Assembly (NCBI RefSeq): GCF_000337475.1
Contig: NZ_AOIT01000015.1
Location: forward strand, 549 to 59,759
Origin: Natrinema limicola JCM 13563
Lineage (GTDB): Archaea > Halobacteriota > Halobacteria > Halobacteriales > Natrialbaceae
Direction of reading: 5' to 3'
Length of the DNA stretch: 59,211 bases
Below, one piece after another: positions 1 to 8,277 of the stretch; within the stretch, counting starts at the first letter, position 1, and every line of letters begins with the position of its first letter. The position numbers were made by a program, and so were the translations under genes. Under the pieces are notes generated by a model that saw nothing but the letters and a program-made list of their open reading frames with translations, was not told the DNA's origin and searched no databases.

Positions 1-93
1 CCCGTACCCATCCCGAACACGGAAGATAAGCTCGCCTGCGTATCGGCAAGTACTGGAGTGGGCGACCCTCTGGGAACGTCGATTCGCCGCTAC
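1..93 (+). rRNA. rrf: 5S ribosomal RNA, 3' part (cut by window start)
   Basis: The first bases match the conserved interior of archaeal 5S rRNA (cccgtacccatcccgaac, then gaagataagc, gtactggagtgggcgac and ctctgggaa), ending in the helix I/V closing sequence cgattcgccgc. About 30 bases of the 5' end lie outside the window. The end point is set by comparison with the usual length of about 122 nt and is uncertain by a few bases. It is the last gene of an rRNA operon. Many haloarchaeal operons carry tRNA-Cys next, but none is visible here. Confidence 0.95.
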
Positions 94-148
94 CATTCAT
101 ATTATTACCACGCAGCCATTCCTGTGTGGTCCCAATTTCAATATCAAA

Positions 149-177
149 ATCGGATCGGCACGTATCATCGATCCGAT
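149..177. terminator. Inverted repeat after 5S rRNA, possible terminator or processing hairpin
   Basis: A perfect 9-bp inverted repeat (atcggatcg / cgatccgat) with an 11-nt loop lies about 55 bases after the 5S end, behind AT-rich sequence. A role in ending the rRNA transcript is inferred from position only. There is no long T run directly after it. Confidence 0.4.
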
Positions 178-265
178 CTCCAGTGAAATCCTACTGGAAT
201 GGGTAGCAGGTCAACTAGAGATACGACTTGATACGGGAGCGAGAGCTGTTACAAGGGCAGCTATA

Positions 266-541
266 CTAGTTGTTGAGATATTGTTGTTCCCATTGCCGAC
301 GCTCTTCGATCGCTTGCTGCCCACGATTACTGATCTCGTAGTAGTTGGTTCGCCGATCGAGTTGTCCCTTCTCGACGAGATCCTTGTTGACGAGAGTGTC
401 GAGATTTGGATATAATCTGCCGTGATTGATTTCACTGCTGTAATATGTTTCAATCTCGTCCTTTACGTCCTGACCAGACGGCTGATCAGCACCTGCAATT
501 ACGTAAAGTAGGTCTCGTTGAAACCCTGTCAGATCGTCCAT
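266..541 (-). CDS. PadR-family winged-helix transcriptional regulator
   Basis: 91-residue protein with the compact PadR/winged-helix layout: N-terminal helix MDDLTGFQRDLLYVI, a helix-turn-helix around residues 22-50 (QDVKDEIETYYSSEINHGRLYPNL), then a basic wing with QLDRRTNYYEISNRG, typical of haloarchaeal PadR-like proteins. The C-terminal helix is short, as in the subgroup-2 members. It stands alone, convergent with the rRNA operon, so its target cannot be inferred from neighbours. The ATG chosen is the only one that leaves the N-terminal helix intact. Confidence 0.85.
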   Translation of the reverse strand: MDDLTGFQRDLLYVIAGADQPSGQDVKDEIETYYSSEINHGRLYPNLDTLVNKDLVEKGQLDRRTNYYEISNRGQQAIEERRQWEQQYLNN

Positions 542-865
542 TGTGTATCCTTGGGTGGACGAACGAAAACCTGGCTATTTGTTATCGGTTTCGTATCAAC
601 TGTTCCGACCACGTTTAGCAAAGCTAACTATGGCAATCGTATTCCTTACTCCTGTTTCATTCAGTAATAACGACTTAAACCCGACAACACAGCCACACAA
701 ACAGGTCAATATACGGTATTGACACTACAAAGTCCTATTCATGATTGATTAGATATAACCGGTCCTATTCGTCGCAAACGTGCCTATCAGCAGCTGCTGG
801 TTGCGGTAAAGCGCGAAAGAACGAAAGTCGACTGTGAAAACCCGTTACCGAACGTGAAAGCCGTG
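542..865. other. Intergenic region, no gene seen
   Basis: About 320 bases between the divergent upstream side of the PadR gene and the stop of the cold-shock gene. It is clearly richer in A+T than the coding sequence. I see no ORF with haloarchaeal codon use, no tRNA and no strong hairpin. The PadR promoter must lie at its left edge. Confidence 0.5.
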
Positions 866-1060
866 TTACAGGCGGGTGACGTTGGTGGCGCGGGGGCCCT
901 TGGGGGCCTGTTCAATATCGAATTCGATGTCTGTGCCTTCTTCGAGGTCCGGACCGCCAACGTCTTCCATGTGGAAGAAAACGTCATCGTCCGCGTCGTC
1001 CGTCGAAATGAAACCGTAGCCGCCTGTGTCGTTGAAGAAATCAACGTTTCCTTTCGCCAT
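866..1060 (-). CDS. cspA: Cold-shock domain protein
   Basis: 64-residue single-domain cold-shock protein that binds single-stranded RNA/DNA through an OB fold. Both nucleic-acid binding motifs are clear: RNP1-like GGYGFIST (residues 13-20) and RNP2-like DVFFHM (26-31). The C-terminus GPRATNVTRL matches haloarchaeal CspA proteins. Acidic residues (TDDADDDV) between the motifs are the usual halophile adaptation. It is monocistronic, with its own AT-rich upstream region containing gttatacgta on the minus strand. Haloarchaea usually carry several paralogues, so the symbol is generic. Confidence 0.93.
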   Translation of the reverse strand: MAKGNVDFFNDTGGYGFISTDDADDDVFFHMEDVGGPDLEEGTDIEFDIEQAPKGPRATNVTRL

Positions 1061-1502
1061 TGCAATTCAAGAAAGACCCCCGATACGTATAACAGTTGTG
1101 TTACAGTATGTATGTCGGAACAAAAATAATATCACCCTGTACCCAACGATCACAGGATGAATGTCTGAGAAACGGCGGATCCAATCATTCTCACTTGCCG
1201 ATAGAATTGTCACTCGAGAAATCGACTTATCGGCCACTCGAGACGGCGCGGAACCCGATGTACTGCTGGAGCGGCCCCCTCGGTTGGAGACGGAAACCAG
1301 CGACTGCAGGCCACTCCCGCCAGGTCCACCAGAGCACGAATCAGGTGATCGTCCAGAAACGGGGCCGAGTCAGTCGCGAGTGGGTCAGTCGAGCCTGGGT
1401 TTGCCGGCAGATTGAGACGGGAGTAGGGCCGTGGGAGCGGTGGCATTGCTGCTGGCGCTCTTAGATAGCACTGCTTAGGGTGGCTCACTGGCTACCATCG
1501 GT
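1061..1502. other. Intergenic region between cspA and the transporter gene
   Basis: About 440 bases. The left edge holds the minus-strand cspA promoter. A plus-strand reading frame at 1161-1415 (84 codons) is open but low-complexity, resembles no family I know and has no TATA element at the right distance, so I do not call it. A TATA-like tgcttaggg about 30 bases before 1503 fits a leaderless start for the next gene. Confidence 0.5.
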
Positions 1503-2225
1503 ATGACCAAGACACGGACGCAGGGAGCGCCGACAGTCGCGCAAGTGGGCTTGATTGGACTCTTCGTCACGGCGCTCGTGACTGCGCAGGTAACCGCGTC
1601 GAAGGTACTGGCGTTCGAACTCCCCATGTCGCTGCCGGTAACGGGGTCCCAACTCGCGTTGCCCGGAGCGGCACTCGCGTACGCACTAACCTTCCTCGCA
1701 AGCGACTGTTATACTGAATTGTACGGCCGGCGTGCGGCCCAGATCGTCGTCAACGTGGGGTTCGTCCTGAATTTCGTCGTCCTCGCGCTCGTTTGGTCGA
1801 CGATTGCCGCACCGGCGGCCGACCCGAGCACTGCTGGACAGTTCGCGACGGTGCTTGGCGCGTCGACGAACATCGTTCTCGGTAGTCTGCTCGCGTACAT
1901 CGTCAGCCAGAACTGGGATGTGCTCGTCTTTCACCGGATTCGAGAGTACACCGGTTCCGAGAAACTCTGGCTCCGCAATATCGCCTCGACGGCGAGCAGC
2001 CAAGCGATCGATACTGTCATCTTCGTGTCGGTCGCGTTCGCCATCGCGCCGGCGGTCCTCGGTGTCGGCACTGTGCTTCCGACCGACGTCGTGCTCTCGT
2101 TGATGGTGGGCCAGTACCTGCTGAAATTCGTGATTGCCCTCCTCGATACGCCGATCGTCTACGCGATCGTCTCGGTCGTGCGCTCGCGTGAGGGAGGCAG
2201 CACCAACGACATGCATTCCGTCTGA
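1503..2225 (+). CDS. Queuosine/archaeosine precursor transporter (YhhQ/VUT family)
   Basis: 240-residue integral membrane protein with six or so hydrophobic segments (about residues 15-35, 50-70, 78-100, 115-135, 165-190, 200-222). It has the YhhQ/VUT landmarks: an N-terminal TAQVTASKVLAFEL segment, LASDCYTELYGRRAA after TM2 and TASSQAIDTVIFV near TM5. Family members import 7-deazaguanine precursors (preQ0/preQ1). In archaea these feed archaeosine in tRNA position 15, so uptake of preQ0 or a related base is the likely role. The start fits a leaderless mRNA from the TATA-like element about 30 bases upstream. Confidence 0.88.
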   Translation: MTKTRTQGAPTVAQVGLIGLFVTALVTAQVTASKVLAFELPMSLPVTGSQLALPGAALAYALTFLASDCYTELYGRRAAQIVVNVGFVLNFVVLALVWSTIAAPAADPSTAGQFATVLGASTNIVLGSLLAYIVSQNWDVLVFHRIREYTGSEKLWLRNIASTASSQAIDTVIFVSVAFAIAPAVLGVGTVLPTDVVLSLMVGQYLLKFVIALLDTPIVYAIVSVVRSREGGSTNDMHSV

Positions 2226-2267
2226 GTCGCCAGTAGTCTGAACGGTCGGCCAGGTCGAACGGGGACC

Positions 2268-2275
2268 GTTTAGTA
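2268..2275 (+). promoter_or_regulatory. TATA element for the M29 aminopeptidase gene
   Basis: gtttagta centred about 26 bases before the ATG at 2297, the spacing expected for a leaderless haloarchaeal transcript. Confidence 0.5.
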
Positions 2276-2296
2276 GCCTGCTCGAGAGCCACACCT

Positions 2297-3394
2297 ATGG
2301 ACGAACGTATACGCGAACACGCTGCGGTACTGGTCGACTGGAGCGCTCGCGTCGAAGCGGGCGACAACGTTGTCCTGTCGGTTGGCCCGGACGCCCACGA
2401 GCTGGCGGTCGCCGTCGCAGAAGAACTCGGCAATCGCGGGGCGAACCTGCTTGCGACCTACAGTTCGGGCGAGATCACGCGGTCGTATCTCCGTGCTCAC
2501 GACGGCGATTTCGATGCGAACCCAGCACACGAGCTCGCGCTGCTCGAGAACGCCGATGTCTATCTCTCGCTTGGCGGTGGCCGAAATACGAGTGCGATGG
2601 CCGACGTGCCAGGCGAGCAGCGGCAGGCGTACAACAACACCAGACGTGAGATCCGCGAGGCGCGACTGGATACTCGCTGGGTGTCGACAGTCCACCCGAC
2701 GCGGTCGCTGGCCCAGCAGGCGAACATGGCCTACGAGGAGTACCAAGACTTCGCCTACGATGCGATCCTTCGGGATTGGGAGTCGCTCGCCGAAGAGATG
2801 GCCCAGCTCAAGACCCTCCTCGATGACGGCAACGAGGTCCGTCTCGTCTCGGAGGGGACCGACCTGACCATGCGAATTGACGGTCGCACGGCAGTCAACA
2901 GCGCTGCTTCGGTCGCGTACGACTCGCATAACCTGCCAAGCGGCGAGGTCTTTACGGCACCCGCTGGGACCGAGGGGACGGTAACCTTCGACGTGCCGAT
3001 GACCCTGCGGGGTGAGTCCGTCCGGAACGTTCGCCTCGAGTTCGCGGACGGCGAGGTCGTCGACTACGATGCCGACCAGGGCGAAGCAGTGATCGGCGAC
3101 ATCCTCGAGACGGACGAGGGTGCGCGCAGACTCGGCGAGCTCGGGATCGGGATGAATCGCGGGATCGACCGGTATACGGACAACATCCTTTTCGACGAGA
3201 AGATGGGCGATACCGTCCATCTCGCGCTCGGTCGGGCCTACGACGCCTGTCTCCCCGACGGCGAGTCCGGCAACGACTCGGCGGTCCACGTCGATCTGAT
3301 TACCGACGTTAGCGAAGCGTCCCGGCTCGAGATTGACGGCACGGTTGTCCAGCGCAACGGGACGTTCCGATTCGAATCAGGGTTCGACGGCTGA
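2297..3394 (+). CDS. M29-family metallo-aminopeptidase
   Basis: 365-residue cytoplasmic aminopeptidase of the thermophilic M29 (AmpS/AmpT/PepS) family, which removes N-terminal residues from peptides using a two-metal site. The expected metal ligands are in order: Glu217 in LPSGEVFTAP, Glu281 in LGELGIGMN, His308 in GDTVHLALG, and His331/Asp333 in AVHVDLITD. The N-terminal domain (about 1-200) carries the usual VGPDAHELAVAVAEEL segment. Length is slightly short of bacterial members (about 410) but no motif is missing. The ATG fits a leaderless start behind the TATA element. It probably works in peptide turnover; substrate preference cannot be read from sequence. Confidence 0.92.
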   Translation: MDERIREHAAVLVDWSARVEAGDNVVLSVGPDAHELAVAVAEELGNRGANLLATYSSGEITRSYLRAHDGDFDANPAHELALLENADVYLSLGGGRNTSAMADVPGEQRQAYNNTRREIREARLDTRWVSTVHPTRSLAQQANMAYEEYQDFAYDAILRDWESLAEEMAQLKTLLDDGNEVRLVSEGTDLTMRIDGRTAVNSAASVAYDSHNLPSGEVFTAPAGTEGTVTFDVPMTLRGESVRNVRLEFADGEVVDYDADQGEAVIGDILETDEGARRLGELGIGMNRGIDRYTDNILFDEKMGDTVHLALGRAYDACLPDGESGNDSAVHVDLITDVSEASRLEIDGTVVQRNGTFRFESGFDG

Positions 3395-3658
3395 GCAGCC
3401 ACGGGTCCACTCGGCGGGCGGTGTGAGTGAGACTCGAGCGGCGGCGAACAGTACGGACTGCATACGAGAAAGTGGATACACGTCACTAAATCGAAATGAT
3501 TGCATACGCCTACCGATGAGTCCACATGTCAGTTCTTGTTCTGCCGACCTGATAGCTGTCGACACCTTGGTATCGACACCAGTGGGATCGCTGTCGACAG
3601 GAGAACCGGCACTCGACGGTTTCGTCATGCTCTCGAGTCTCGAGGCATAACTGAGACT

Positions 3659-4282
3659 ATGCGCGATCACCTCCGGGCCGGCGTCGCGATCTTCAACGAT
3701 GGCTACTATCATGCCGCCCACGACGCCTGGGAGGATCACTGGCTCGACCTCGAGGCGGGCAGCGACGACGAGCGGCTGCTGCACGGTCTCATCCAGTACA
3801 GCAGCGCGGTGTACCACGCTCGCGGGCGAAACTGGGAGGGGACGGTCGGGCTGGCCGAGAGCGCTGGCGAGTATCTCGCGGGGTTACCCGCCGACCACCG
3901 TGGGCTCCGGCTCGAGTCCGTTCGATCGTACCTTGCGGGACTCGCGGCCGATCCCGAACTCATAGAGCGGCGACCGCCGGTCGTGCTCGAACATGAGGGG
4001 ACAGCGCCGACGCTGTCGGACCTCGACATCGGGCCGACGGCGGTTGCAGCGGTCGTCCTCGCTGAGGAGTTCGGCTACGATGAGGGACCAATCGCGCAGG
4101 CACGAGCGTACGCGCGGCGCGATCTCGAGGCCGGTGACGACGCCAGCCAGTTCATTACATTGCTGTTCGATTTCGTTCGCGAGGACGAGCATCGGGGGAT
4201 CGTTTTCCAGCGGCTCACCGAGCACGTCGGCAGACGGCAGGCTCGAGAGAAAGACGTCGACGGGTTATTCGGACCGAAGTGA
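3659..4282 (+). CDS. DUF309 domain protein
   Basis: 207-residue all-helical protein. Residues 1-60 carry the DUF309 signature: GVAIFNDGYYHAAHDAWEDHWLDLEAGSDDERLLHGLIQ, i.e. FN.G.YxxAHDxWEdxW followed by LLxGLIQ. The function of the family is unknown; the conserved His/Trp/Glu cluster suggests a ligand or metal site. The frame is open further upstream to 3500, but the DUF309 fold starts at the ATG MRDHLRAGV, so I take 3659. The C-terminal part (about 110-207) is haloarchaea-specific. It stands alone between an aminopeptidase and azf. Confidence 0.85.
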   Translation: MRDHLRAGVAIFNDGYYHAAHDAWEDHWLDLEAGSDDERLLHGLIQYSSAVYHARGRNWEGTVGLAESAGEYLAGLPADHRGLRLESVRSYLAGLAADPELIERRPPVVLEHEGTAPTLSDLDIGPTAVAAVVLAEEFGYDEGPIAQARAYARRDLEAGDDASQFITLLFDFVREDEHRGIVFQRLTEHVGRRQAREKDVDGLFGPK

Positions 4283-4307
4283 CGGAGGCGAGTGTAGGCA
4301 GTTCTGT

Positions 4308-5081
4308 TTAGGCGTCGGGTTCGAGGACTCGTTCGTCGCCGTCGTAGTGGGCGGAGTTGTCCTGTGGGTCGTAGTCGAGGACGTCGCGGGCGCGCTCGAG
4401 CGAGTAGTATTTGCGGTCGTTGTCGGAGATGCCGTAGACGATCTCATAGTCGTAGTCGGCCTGAATACAGCGGTCGAACAGGTGTGCACAGTCTCGGTAG
4501 GAGAGCCACATCGCCTGTCCGCGCTCGTAATCGATCGGTGGGTGGCCCTCGGTGAGATTGCCAATGCGAACACAGACAACCGAGAGATCGTATTCGTCGT
4601 GATAGTAGCGCCCGAGGGTTTCGCCGGCAGCTTTCGAGACGCCGTAGAGGTTGCTCGGCCGCGGGAGTTCGGTGCCATCGAGGAGATAATCGTCGTGGGC
4701 CCGGTACATCTCGGGCGTGCGTTCCTCGGTCTCGTAGTTGCCGACGGCGTGATTCGACGAGGCGAACGCGACCTTTTCGACGCCGGCGTCGACGGCGGCT
4801 TCGAAGACTGTCTGTGTGCCGTCGATATTGTTGGTCAGGACGCTGTTCCACGGTGCTTCCGGTCGCGGGTCACCTGCGAGGTGGATCACGACGTCGATGC
4901 CCTCCATTGCCTCGCGGACGGCCTCACCGTCGGTGATATCTGCGACGACGAACTCGCCGGGCTGGTCGCCCGTTGGCGGATCGCGATCCAGCAACCGCCA
5001 CTCGTAGTCATCCGACAGGCCGCCGAGGATGGCCGTTCCGACCCGCCCCGCAGCCCCCGTGAGCAGGACTGACTGTGCCAT
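4308..5081 (-). CDS. azf: Glucose-6-phosphate dehydrogenase (NAD+), Azf type
   Basis: 257-residue short-chain dehydrogenase/epimerase-like protein that strongly resembles Azf ('archaeal zwischenferment') of Haloferax, which oxidises glucose 6-phosphate with NAD+ in the haloarchaeal oxidative pentose phosphate pathway. Visible features: nucleotide-binding GAAGRVG (residues 9-15), the HLAGDPRPEAPW segment (67-78), catalytic YGVSK (Tyr146, Lys150) and the C-terminal YEIVYGISDNDRKYYS block typical of Azf. The frame extends upstream, but ATG 5081 begins exactly at the Rossmann strand. It is divergent from mptD. General UDP-sugar epimerase-like activity is the alternative but less likely. Confidence 0.87.
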   Translation of the reverse strand: MAQSVLLTGAAGRVGTAILGGLSDDYEWRLLDRDPPTGDQPGEFVVADITDGEAVREAMEGIDVVIHLAGDPRPEAPWNSVLTNNIDGTQTVFEAAVDAGVEKVAFASSNHAVGNYETEERTPEMYRAHDDYLLDGTELPRPSNLYGVSKAAGETLGRYYHDEYDLSVVCVRIGNLTEGHPPIDYERGQAMWLSYRDCAHLFDRCIQADYDYEIVYGISDNDRKYYSLERARDVLDYDPQDNSAHYDGDERVLEPDA

Positions 5082-5232
5082 TCGTTCGGTGTGAGGGGCA
5101 GCGTCGATAAGTACCATGCGATTCGGCCCCAGCGCGGTCGGTGGTGTCATGCATCCCCCGTGTGCACCCACGCCTCGAGCCGACTCCACTCGCATCGCAA
5201 TCCCCTTCCCGACCGCACGCGAGGGCCTGTAC

Positions 5233-5604
5233 ATGCCCACAGACACGACACCCACGGACGCGGAAGCCGCCTGCTTCGAGGCCGGCATCAAGTTCGGCTC
5301 GCTGTATCATCAGTTCGCCGGCACACCCGTTTCACCGGACAGCGCCGCGAGCCTCGAGTCCGCAATCGAGGAGTCGATCGAAAACCAGCCCCACTGCGCC
5401 GCAGTAACCGTCGACGTGCTTGTCGACGAACTCGAGGCCGAACTCGCCGACGCGACGGCCGACTACACCGAACTCACCGGTCGCTTTCTCGAGGTCGAAA
5501 TCGTCGTCGAGTATGAGGGCTGTGAGGTCGTCACGCGCATGGAAATGGAAGACGGCTATCCCCTGATGCGACTCGAGTCGGTTCGCGACGAACAGTCACA
5601 CTGA
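5233..5604 (+). CDS. mptD: Archaeal dihydroneopterin aldolase (MptD family)
   Basis: 123-residue protein of the MptD family (COG2098), the archaeal enzyme that converts 7,8-dihydroneopterin to 6-hydroxymethyl-7,8-dihydropterin in pterin (folate or methanopterin) biosynthesis. The signature FEAGIKFGSLYHQFAGTPVS lies at residues 14-33, and the second block SLESAIEESIENQPHC at 41-56. The frame is open to 5116, but the upstream stretch has no family similarity; ATG 5233 gives the normal family length. In a haloarchaeon the product should feed tetrahydrofolate synthesis. The pabB/pabA-like pair at the window's right end would supply the other half of folate, though it is 50 kb away. Confidence 0.88.
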   Translation: MPTDTTPTDAEAACFEAGIKFGSLYHQFAGTPVSPDSAASLESAIEESIENQPHCAAVTVDVLVDELEAELADATADYTELTGRFLEVEIVVEYEGCEVVTRMEMEDGYPLMRLESVRDEQSH

Positions 5605-5613
5605 CGCCCGGCG

Positions 5614-6204
5614 TCAGACGCTCGATCGGTCGACTTTTTCGGGTGCTTCAAACGCCGTCGCGAGTTCGAGCAGTTGCACCAGGATCCGGCCGGTCGCGCC
5701 CCAGACGGTGTAGCCGTCGACGTGGAAGTAGTGGATGACGATGTCGCCGTAGTAGGGGTGTGAGCGGCGTTCGTACTCGTAATTCTCGGGATCGAGTAGC
5801 TCCGATACCGGGAGGACGACGATCTCGGCGACCTCGTTGTCGTTGCGGACGTACTCGCGATTCGGCACGTGGGCGACGAAGGGCGTGACGGCGTACTCGG
5901 TGACCGTCCGGATGTCGTCGAGCTGGCCGACGATCTCGGCTTCGGTGGGCTCGAGGCCGATTTCTTCGTTTGCCTCCCGAAGCGCAGTCTCGAGGATCGT
6001 TGCGTCCTCGGGTTCGGCCCCGCCACCGGGAAAGCTCATTTGGCCGGGATGCTCGCCGAGATGATCGGCCCGCCGGGTAAACAGTAGATGGTCCTCGCCG
6101 TCGCGGTCGACGATCGGCGCGAGGACGGCGGCGTCGTACTCCTGATCGTCGATTTCGGTCGCTTCGTAGGCTGCGACCGGGCCGAGGGTCAGTCTCGTCG
6201 TCAT
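5614..6204 (-). CDS. Nudix hydrolase, CoA-pyrophosphatase type
   Basis: 196-residue Nudix protein. The Nudix box GGGAEPEDATILETALREANEEIGL (GX5EX7REUXEEXGU) is complete at about residues 57-80, and is preceded by LLFTRRADHLGEHPGQMSFPGG, the NuCoA motif of the CoA-diphosphatase subfamily (PROSITE UPF0035). Such enzymes cleave coenzyme A and derivatives to 3',5'-ADP and phosphopantetheine. ATG 6204 overlaps the stop of the upstream gene by 4 bases (ATGA), so the two are translationally coupled. Substrate specificity is inferred from the motif only. Confidence 0.88.
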   Translation of the reverse strand: MTTRLTLGPVAAYEATEIDDQEYDAAVLAPIVDRDGEDHLLFTRRADHLGEHPGQMSFPGGGAEPEDATILETALREANEEIGLEPTEAEIVGQLDDIRTVTEYAVTPFVAHVPNREYVRNDNEVAEIVVLPVSELLDPENYEYERRSHPYYGDIVIHYFHVDGYTVWGATGRILVQLLELATAFEAPEKVDRSSV

Positions 6205-6701
6205 TCCTCGAGGGCGTCCTCCAGTCGCCGCCGTTCGTCCGCGAGGTCGATCGGAGCCCATGCTTCGAGATCGTAGCTGACGTCGAGCAGGGTCCGCAGT
6301 CGGTCCGTCTCGTCGGCCGTGATGGCCTCGGCGACGGCGTCGATGAATCGCTCGCGGGTCGCCTCGCCCAGCGCCTCGCGATCGGGGTGCCGGCGGTCGA
6401 CGTCGAGAATGTGCGGAACGTCTTCGGCATGGTCTGGTACCGTTGGGAACGCTGTCGGTCCGGGGACCAGTAGCGCCTCGCTGTTCGCGATCGTCTCCCC
6501 ATCGCCCTCGCTGGCTGGATCGTATCGAACGAGCGCGAACGACTCGAGGGCCTCGTCGATCGTCGCCTCGAGGGCCGCGTCGTCGACGGCTTGTCCGTCG
6601 GCGCGGTAGGCGGCCTCGGCGAGCGCCCGCTCGAGTTCCACGCGGGTCAACCCGCCGAAGAGGTCGACCACGCCGGCTAGTTCGTCGGCGGTCGCGTCCA
6701 T
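6201..6701 (-). CDS. Uncharacterised haloarchaeal protein
   Basis: 166-residue acidic, mostly helical protein starting MDATADELAGVVDLFGGLTRVELERALAE. It reads like a small winged-helix-like N-terminal domain (LTRVELERALAEAAYRADGQAVDDAALEATIDEAL, about 19-52) followed by a region with FPTVPDHAEDVPHILDVDRR. I believe it belongs to a haloarchaea-specific DUF (probably DUF7109) but cannot confirm the number. It is in one transcription unit with the Nudix gene (4-base overlap) and the glycosyltransferase gene 26 bases upstream. Function unknown. Confidence 0.75.
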   Translation of the reverse strand: MDATADELAGVVDLFGGLTRVELERALAEAAYRADGQAVDDAALEATIDEALESFALVRYDPASEGDGETIANSEALLVPGPTAFPTVPDHAEDVPHILDVDRRHPDREALGEATRERFIDAVAEAITADETDRLRTLLDVSYDLEAWAPIDLADERRRLEDALEE

Positions 6702-6727
6702 ACGCGGCCTAACGGCGGGTATCGGGA

Positions 6728-7879
6728 TTAGTCTTGTGAGCGCGACCCAGCGTGGTGATGTCGCCACGGACGGGTTGCCGCGAGCACGTCCGCCGGTTCG
6801 AACGGCGCATCGACCCATCGCGGGAGGCGCATGTCGATGGCGGCGTCGGGCGGCGCAATCGATTCGGCGTAGCGTGTCACTTGTGCTCGCTCGCCTTCGA
6901 GATCGTACTCGAGTCCGTTGAACGCCGCGTCGGCACGGTACTGTTCGATTAGCGCCGTCCCGGCGGCCCGATAGCGATCGGGGAGCGTCTCGTAGTCGGG
7001 GGCGACGCCGTGGTCTTCGAGGACACACAGGAGCGCGGCGGCAACCTCGCGGCTCATTCCCTCGAGGCCGGCCTCGCCGTCGACCACGCGGTGGTCGTGT
7101 TCGTGACGGCCGAGGTCGACCTGTGCAGTCCCGTCGAAGCCAGCGACGTCGTAGGCGTCACCGAGTGTGCCGACCTCGAGCCCCCACGTCCGTGGCGTGT
7201 GCAGTCGGCGGGCGAGATCGGCGGTCGCGGCGAACTCGCCAGCCAGTGCGTACCGGAACGCCCCGAGGTAGTCGACGATTGGGGCGTCGTGGGCGTCCGC
7301 GAGCGCCCGAAGCAGCGGTTCATAAAACAGGCGGAACAGCCGACCGTAGAGCCGGCCACGCTCGATGCGGGCGTAGTACCCTTTTACAAAGTCGAAATCA
7401 ATCGTCAGCGGTGCGAGCAGCCGCTGGACGTGTTCAGCCTCGTAGCTTTTGGCGTCGGCGTCGTGGACGACGACCGTGTCGGCAGCTGCAGCTGCTGGTC
7501 CGAGTGCGAGCCAGACGTCCCGGCCTTTCCCCCAGTTGCCCGCCAAACCCGTGTCGGCGAGCAACGCGTCGACCTCGGGCGCGTTACACCAGAGCACCCG
7601 CGTCGGAACGTCGAAGGTGGCGAGCCAGTCCCGAAACGGTTCGATCTGCGCTCGCTCAGCGCGGACGGGAACGAAGACGGCCGCTGGCGCTGGCTCGAGG
7701 CGCTCGAGTTCCTCGAGGACGCGTTCGGTGGCAGGACTCTTGTACTCGCGACCGGTCATCGGAACGACGAGTGCCGTTTCGGCGACCGCGGCGGCGATGT
7801 CACGGGTGAGGGAACCGCCGACGCCGTCTCCCTCGCCGAACTCGTGGAGCGTCGCGATCCGCTCCTGGCAGTACTCCAT
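6728..7879 (-). CDS. Glycosyltransferase, GpgS/GT81-like
   Basis: 383-residue soluble GT-A-fold protein. An N-terminal nucleotide-sugar fold is visible (TALVVPMTGREYKSPATERVLEELERL). The metal-binding DxD lies in VVVHDADAKSYEAEHVQRLLAPL, and FVKGYYARIERGRLYGRLFRLFYEPLL and GEFAATADLARRL follow. This layout resembles glucosyl-3-phosphoglycerate/glucosylglycerate synthases and mannosyl-3-phosphoglycerate synthases, i.e. possible compatible-solute or glycolipid-precursor synthesis. The exact donor and acceptor are not readable. I start at MEYCQERIATLHEFG, the usual family N-terminus; a start 20 codons upstream (7939) is possible. Confidence 0.8.
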   Translation of the reverse strand: MEYCQERIATLHEFGEGDGVGGSLTRDIAAAVAETALVVPMTGREYKSPATERVLEELERLEPAPAAVFVPVRAERAQIEPFRDWLATFDVPTRVLWCNAPEVDALLADTGLAGNWGKGRDVWLALGPAAAAADTVVVHDADAKSYEAEHVQRLLAPLTIDFDFVKGYYARIERGRLYGRLFRLFYEPLLRALADAHDAPIVDYLGAFRYALAGEFAATADLARRLHTPRTWGLEVGTLGDAYDVAGFDGTAQVDLGRHEHDHRVVDGEAGLEGMSREVAAALLCVLEDHGVAPDYETLPDRYRAAGTALIEQYRADAAFNGLEYDLEGERAQVTRYAESIAPPDAAIDMRLPRWVDAPFEPADVLAATRPWRHHHAGSRSQD

Positions 7880-8041
7880 CGATGGGTTGTTCACGCGGAC
7901 GGGTAAAACGGCCACGACTCCGGCCAGATTCGTAGCCACTGCTGCAAACCGATCGCACGAAGACTGTGCGATCAGTGTCTCAATCGTTTAGCGTCGATCC
8001 CTCGATTGTCGGCCGACTCACATCAAAAAAAGCACCGGTCT

Positions 8042-8049
8042 TTTTCTAT
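8042..8049 (+). promoter_or_regulatory. TATA element for the zinc-ribbon gene
   Basis: ttttctat 22-29 bases before the ATG at 8071; fits a leaderless transcript. Confidence 0.45.
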
Positions 8050-8070
8050 CCCACCTTCTTACAGGCGAAT

Positions 8071-8241
8071 ATGAAATCAGTTCGGAAGGCACTTCGTGAT
8101 GGCGACCTTGATAAAGACACCTACGATCGGCTCGTCTGTGGTGACTGCGAGAAGCCGCTCAAAACCGAAAACGACCCGAACGAGATCAAGACGGTTCGCA
8201 TCTGTCCTGACTGCGCGTCCGAGTGGAAGGAGATTCGCTAG
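8071..8241 (+). CDS. Small zinc-ribbon protein, HVO_0758 family
   Basis: 56-residue protein with a short basic/acidic helix (MKSVRKALRDGDLDKDTYDR) followed by a zinc ribbon, CGDC (residues 24-27) and CPDC (about 45-48), four cysteines in two CPxC-like knuckles. This matches the HVO_0758 family of haloarchaeal one-zinc-finger proteins, whose function is unknown. The open frame begins upstream at 7966, but ATG 8071 sits at the distance expected from the TATA element and gives the family length. Confidence 0.85.
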   Translation: MKSVRKALRDGDLDKDTYDRLVCGDCEKPLKTENDPNEIKTVRICPDCASEWKEIR

Positions 8242-8277
8242 CCCTGTCGGCGGTCGGTGGTGTGCGGAGTCGAGCGG

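Noticed and set aside
1161-1415. 84-codon plus-strand ORF between cspA and the transporter gene
   Set aside because: No family resemblance, Arg/Pro-rich in its second half, no TATA or Shine-Dalgarno at a useful distance; looks like a chance open frame in GC-rich DNA.
2270-3289. 339-codon frame antisense to the M29 aminopeptidase, and similar long antisense frames (e.g. 23002-24150, 25425-26906, 46595-48061)
   Set aside because: All lie opposite genes with intact catalytic motifs; their translations are low-complexity and match no family.
3550-3600. Two similar gctgtcgaca segments upstream of the DUF309 gene
   Set aside because: Short, imperfect, and without a TATA element at a sensible distance; too weak to call an operator.
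3500-3658. N-terminal extension of the DUF309 gene
   Set aside because: The added 53 residues have no family similarity and unusual Cys/Arg content; the domain begins at ATG 3659.
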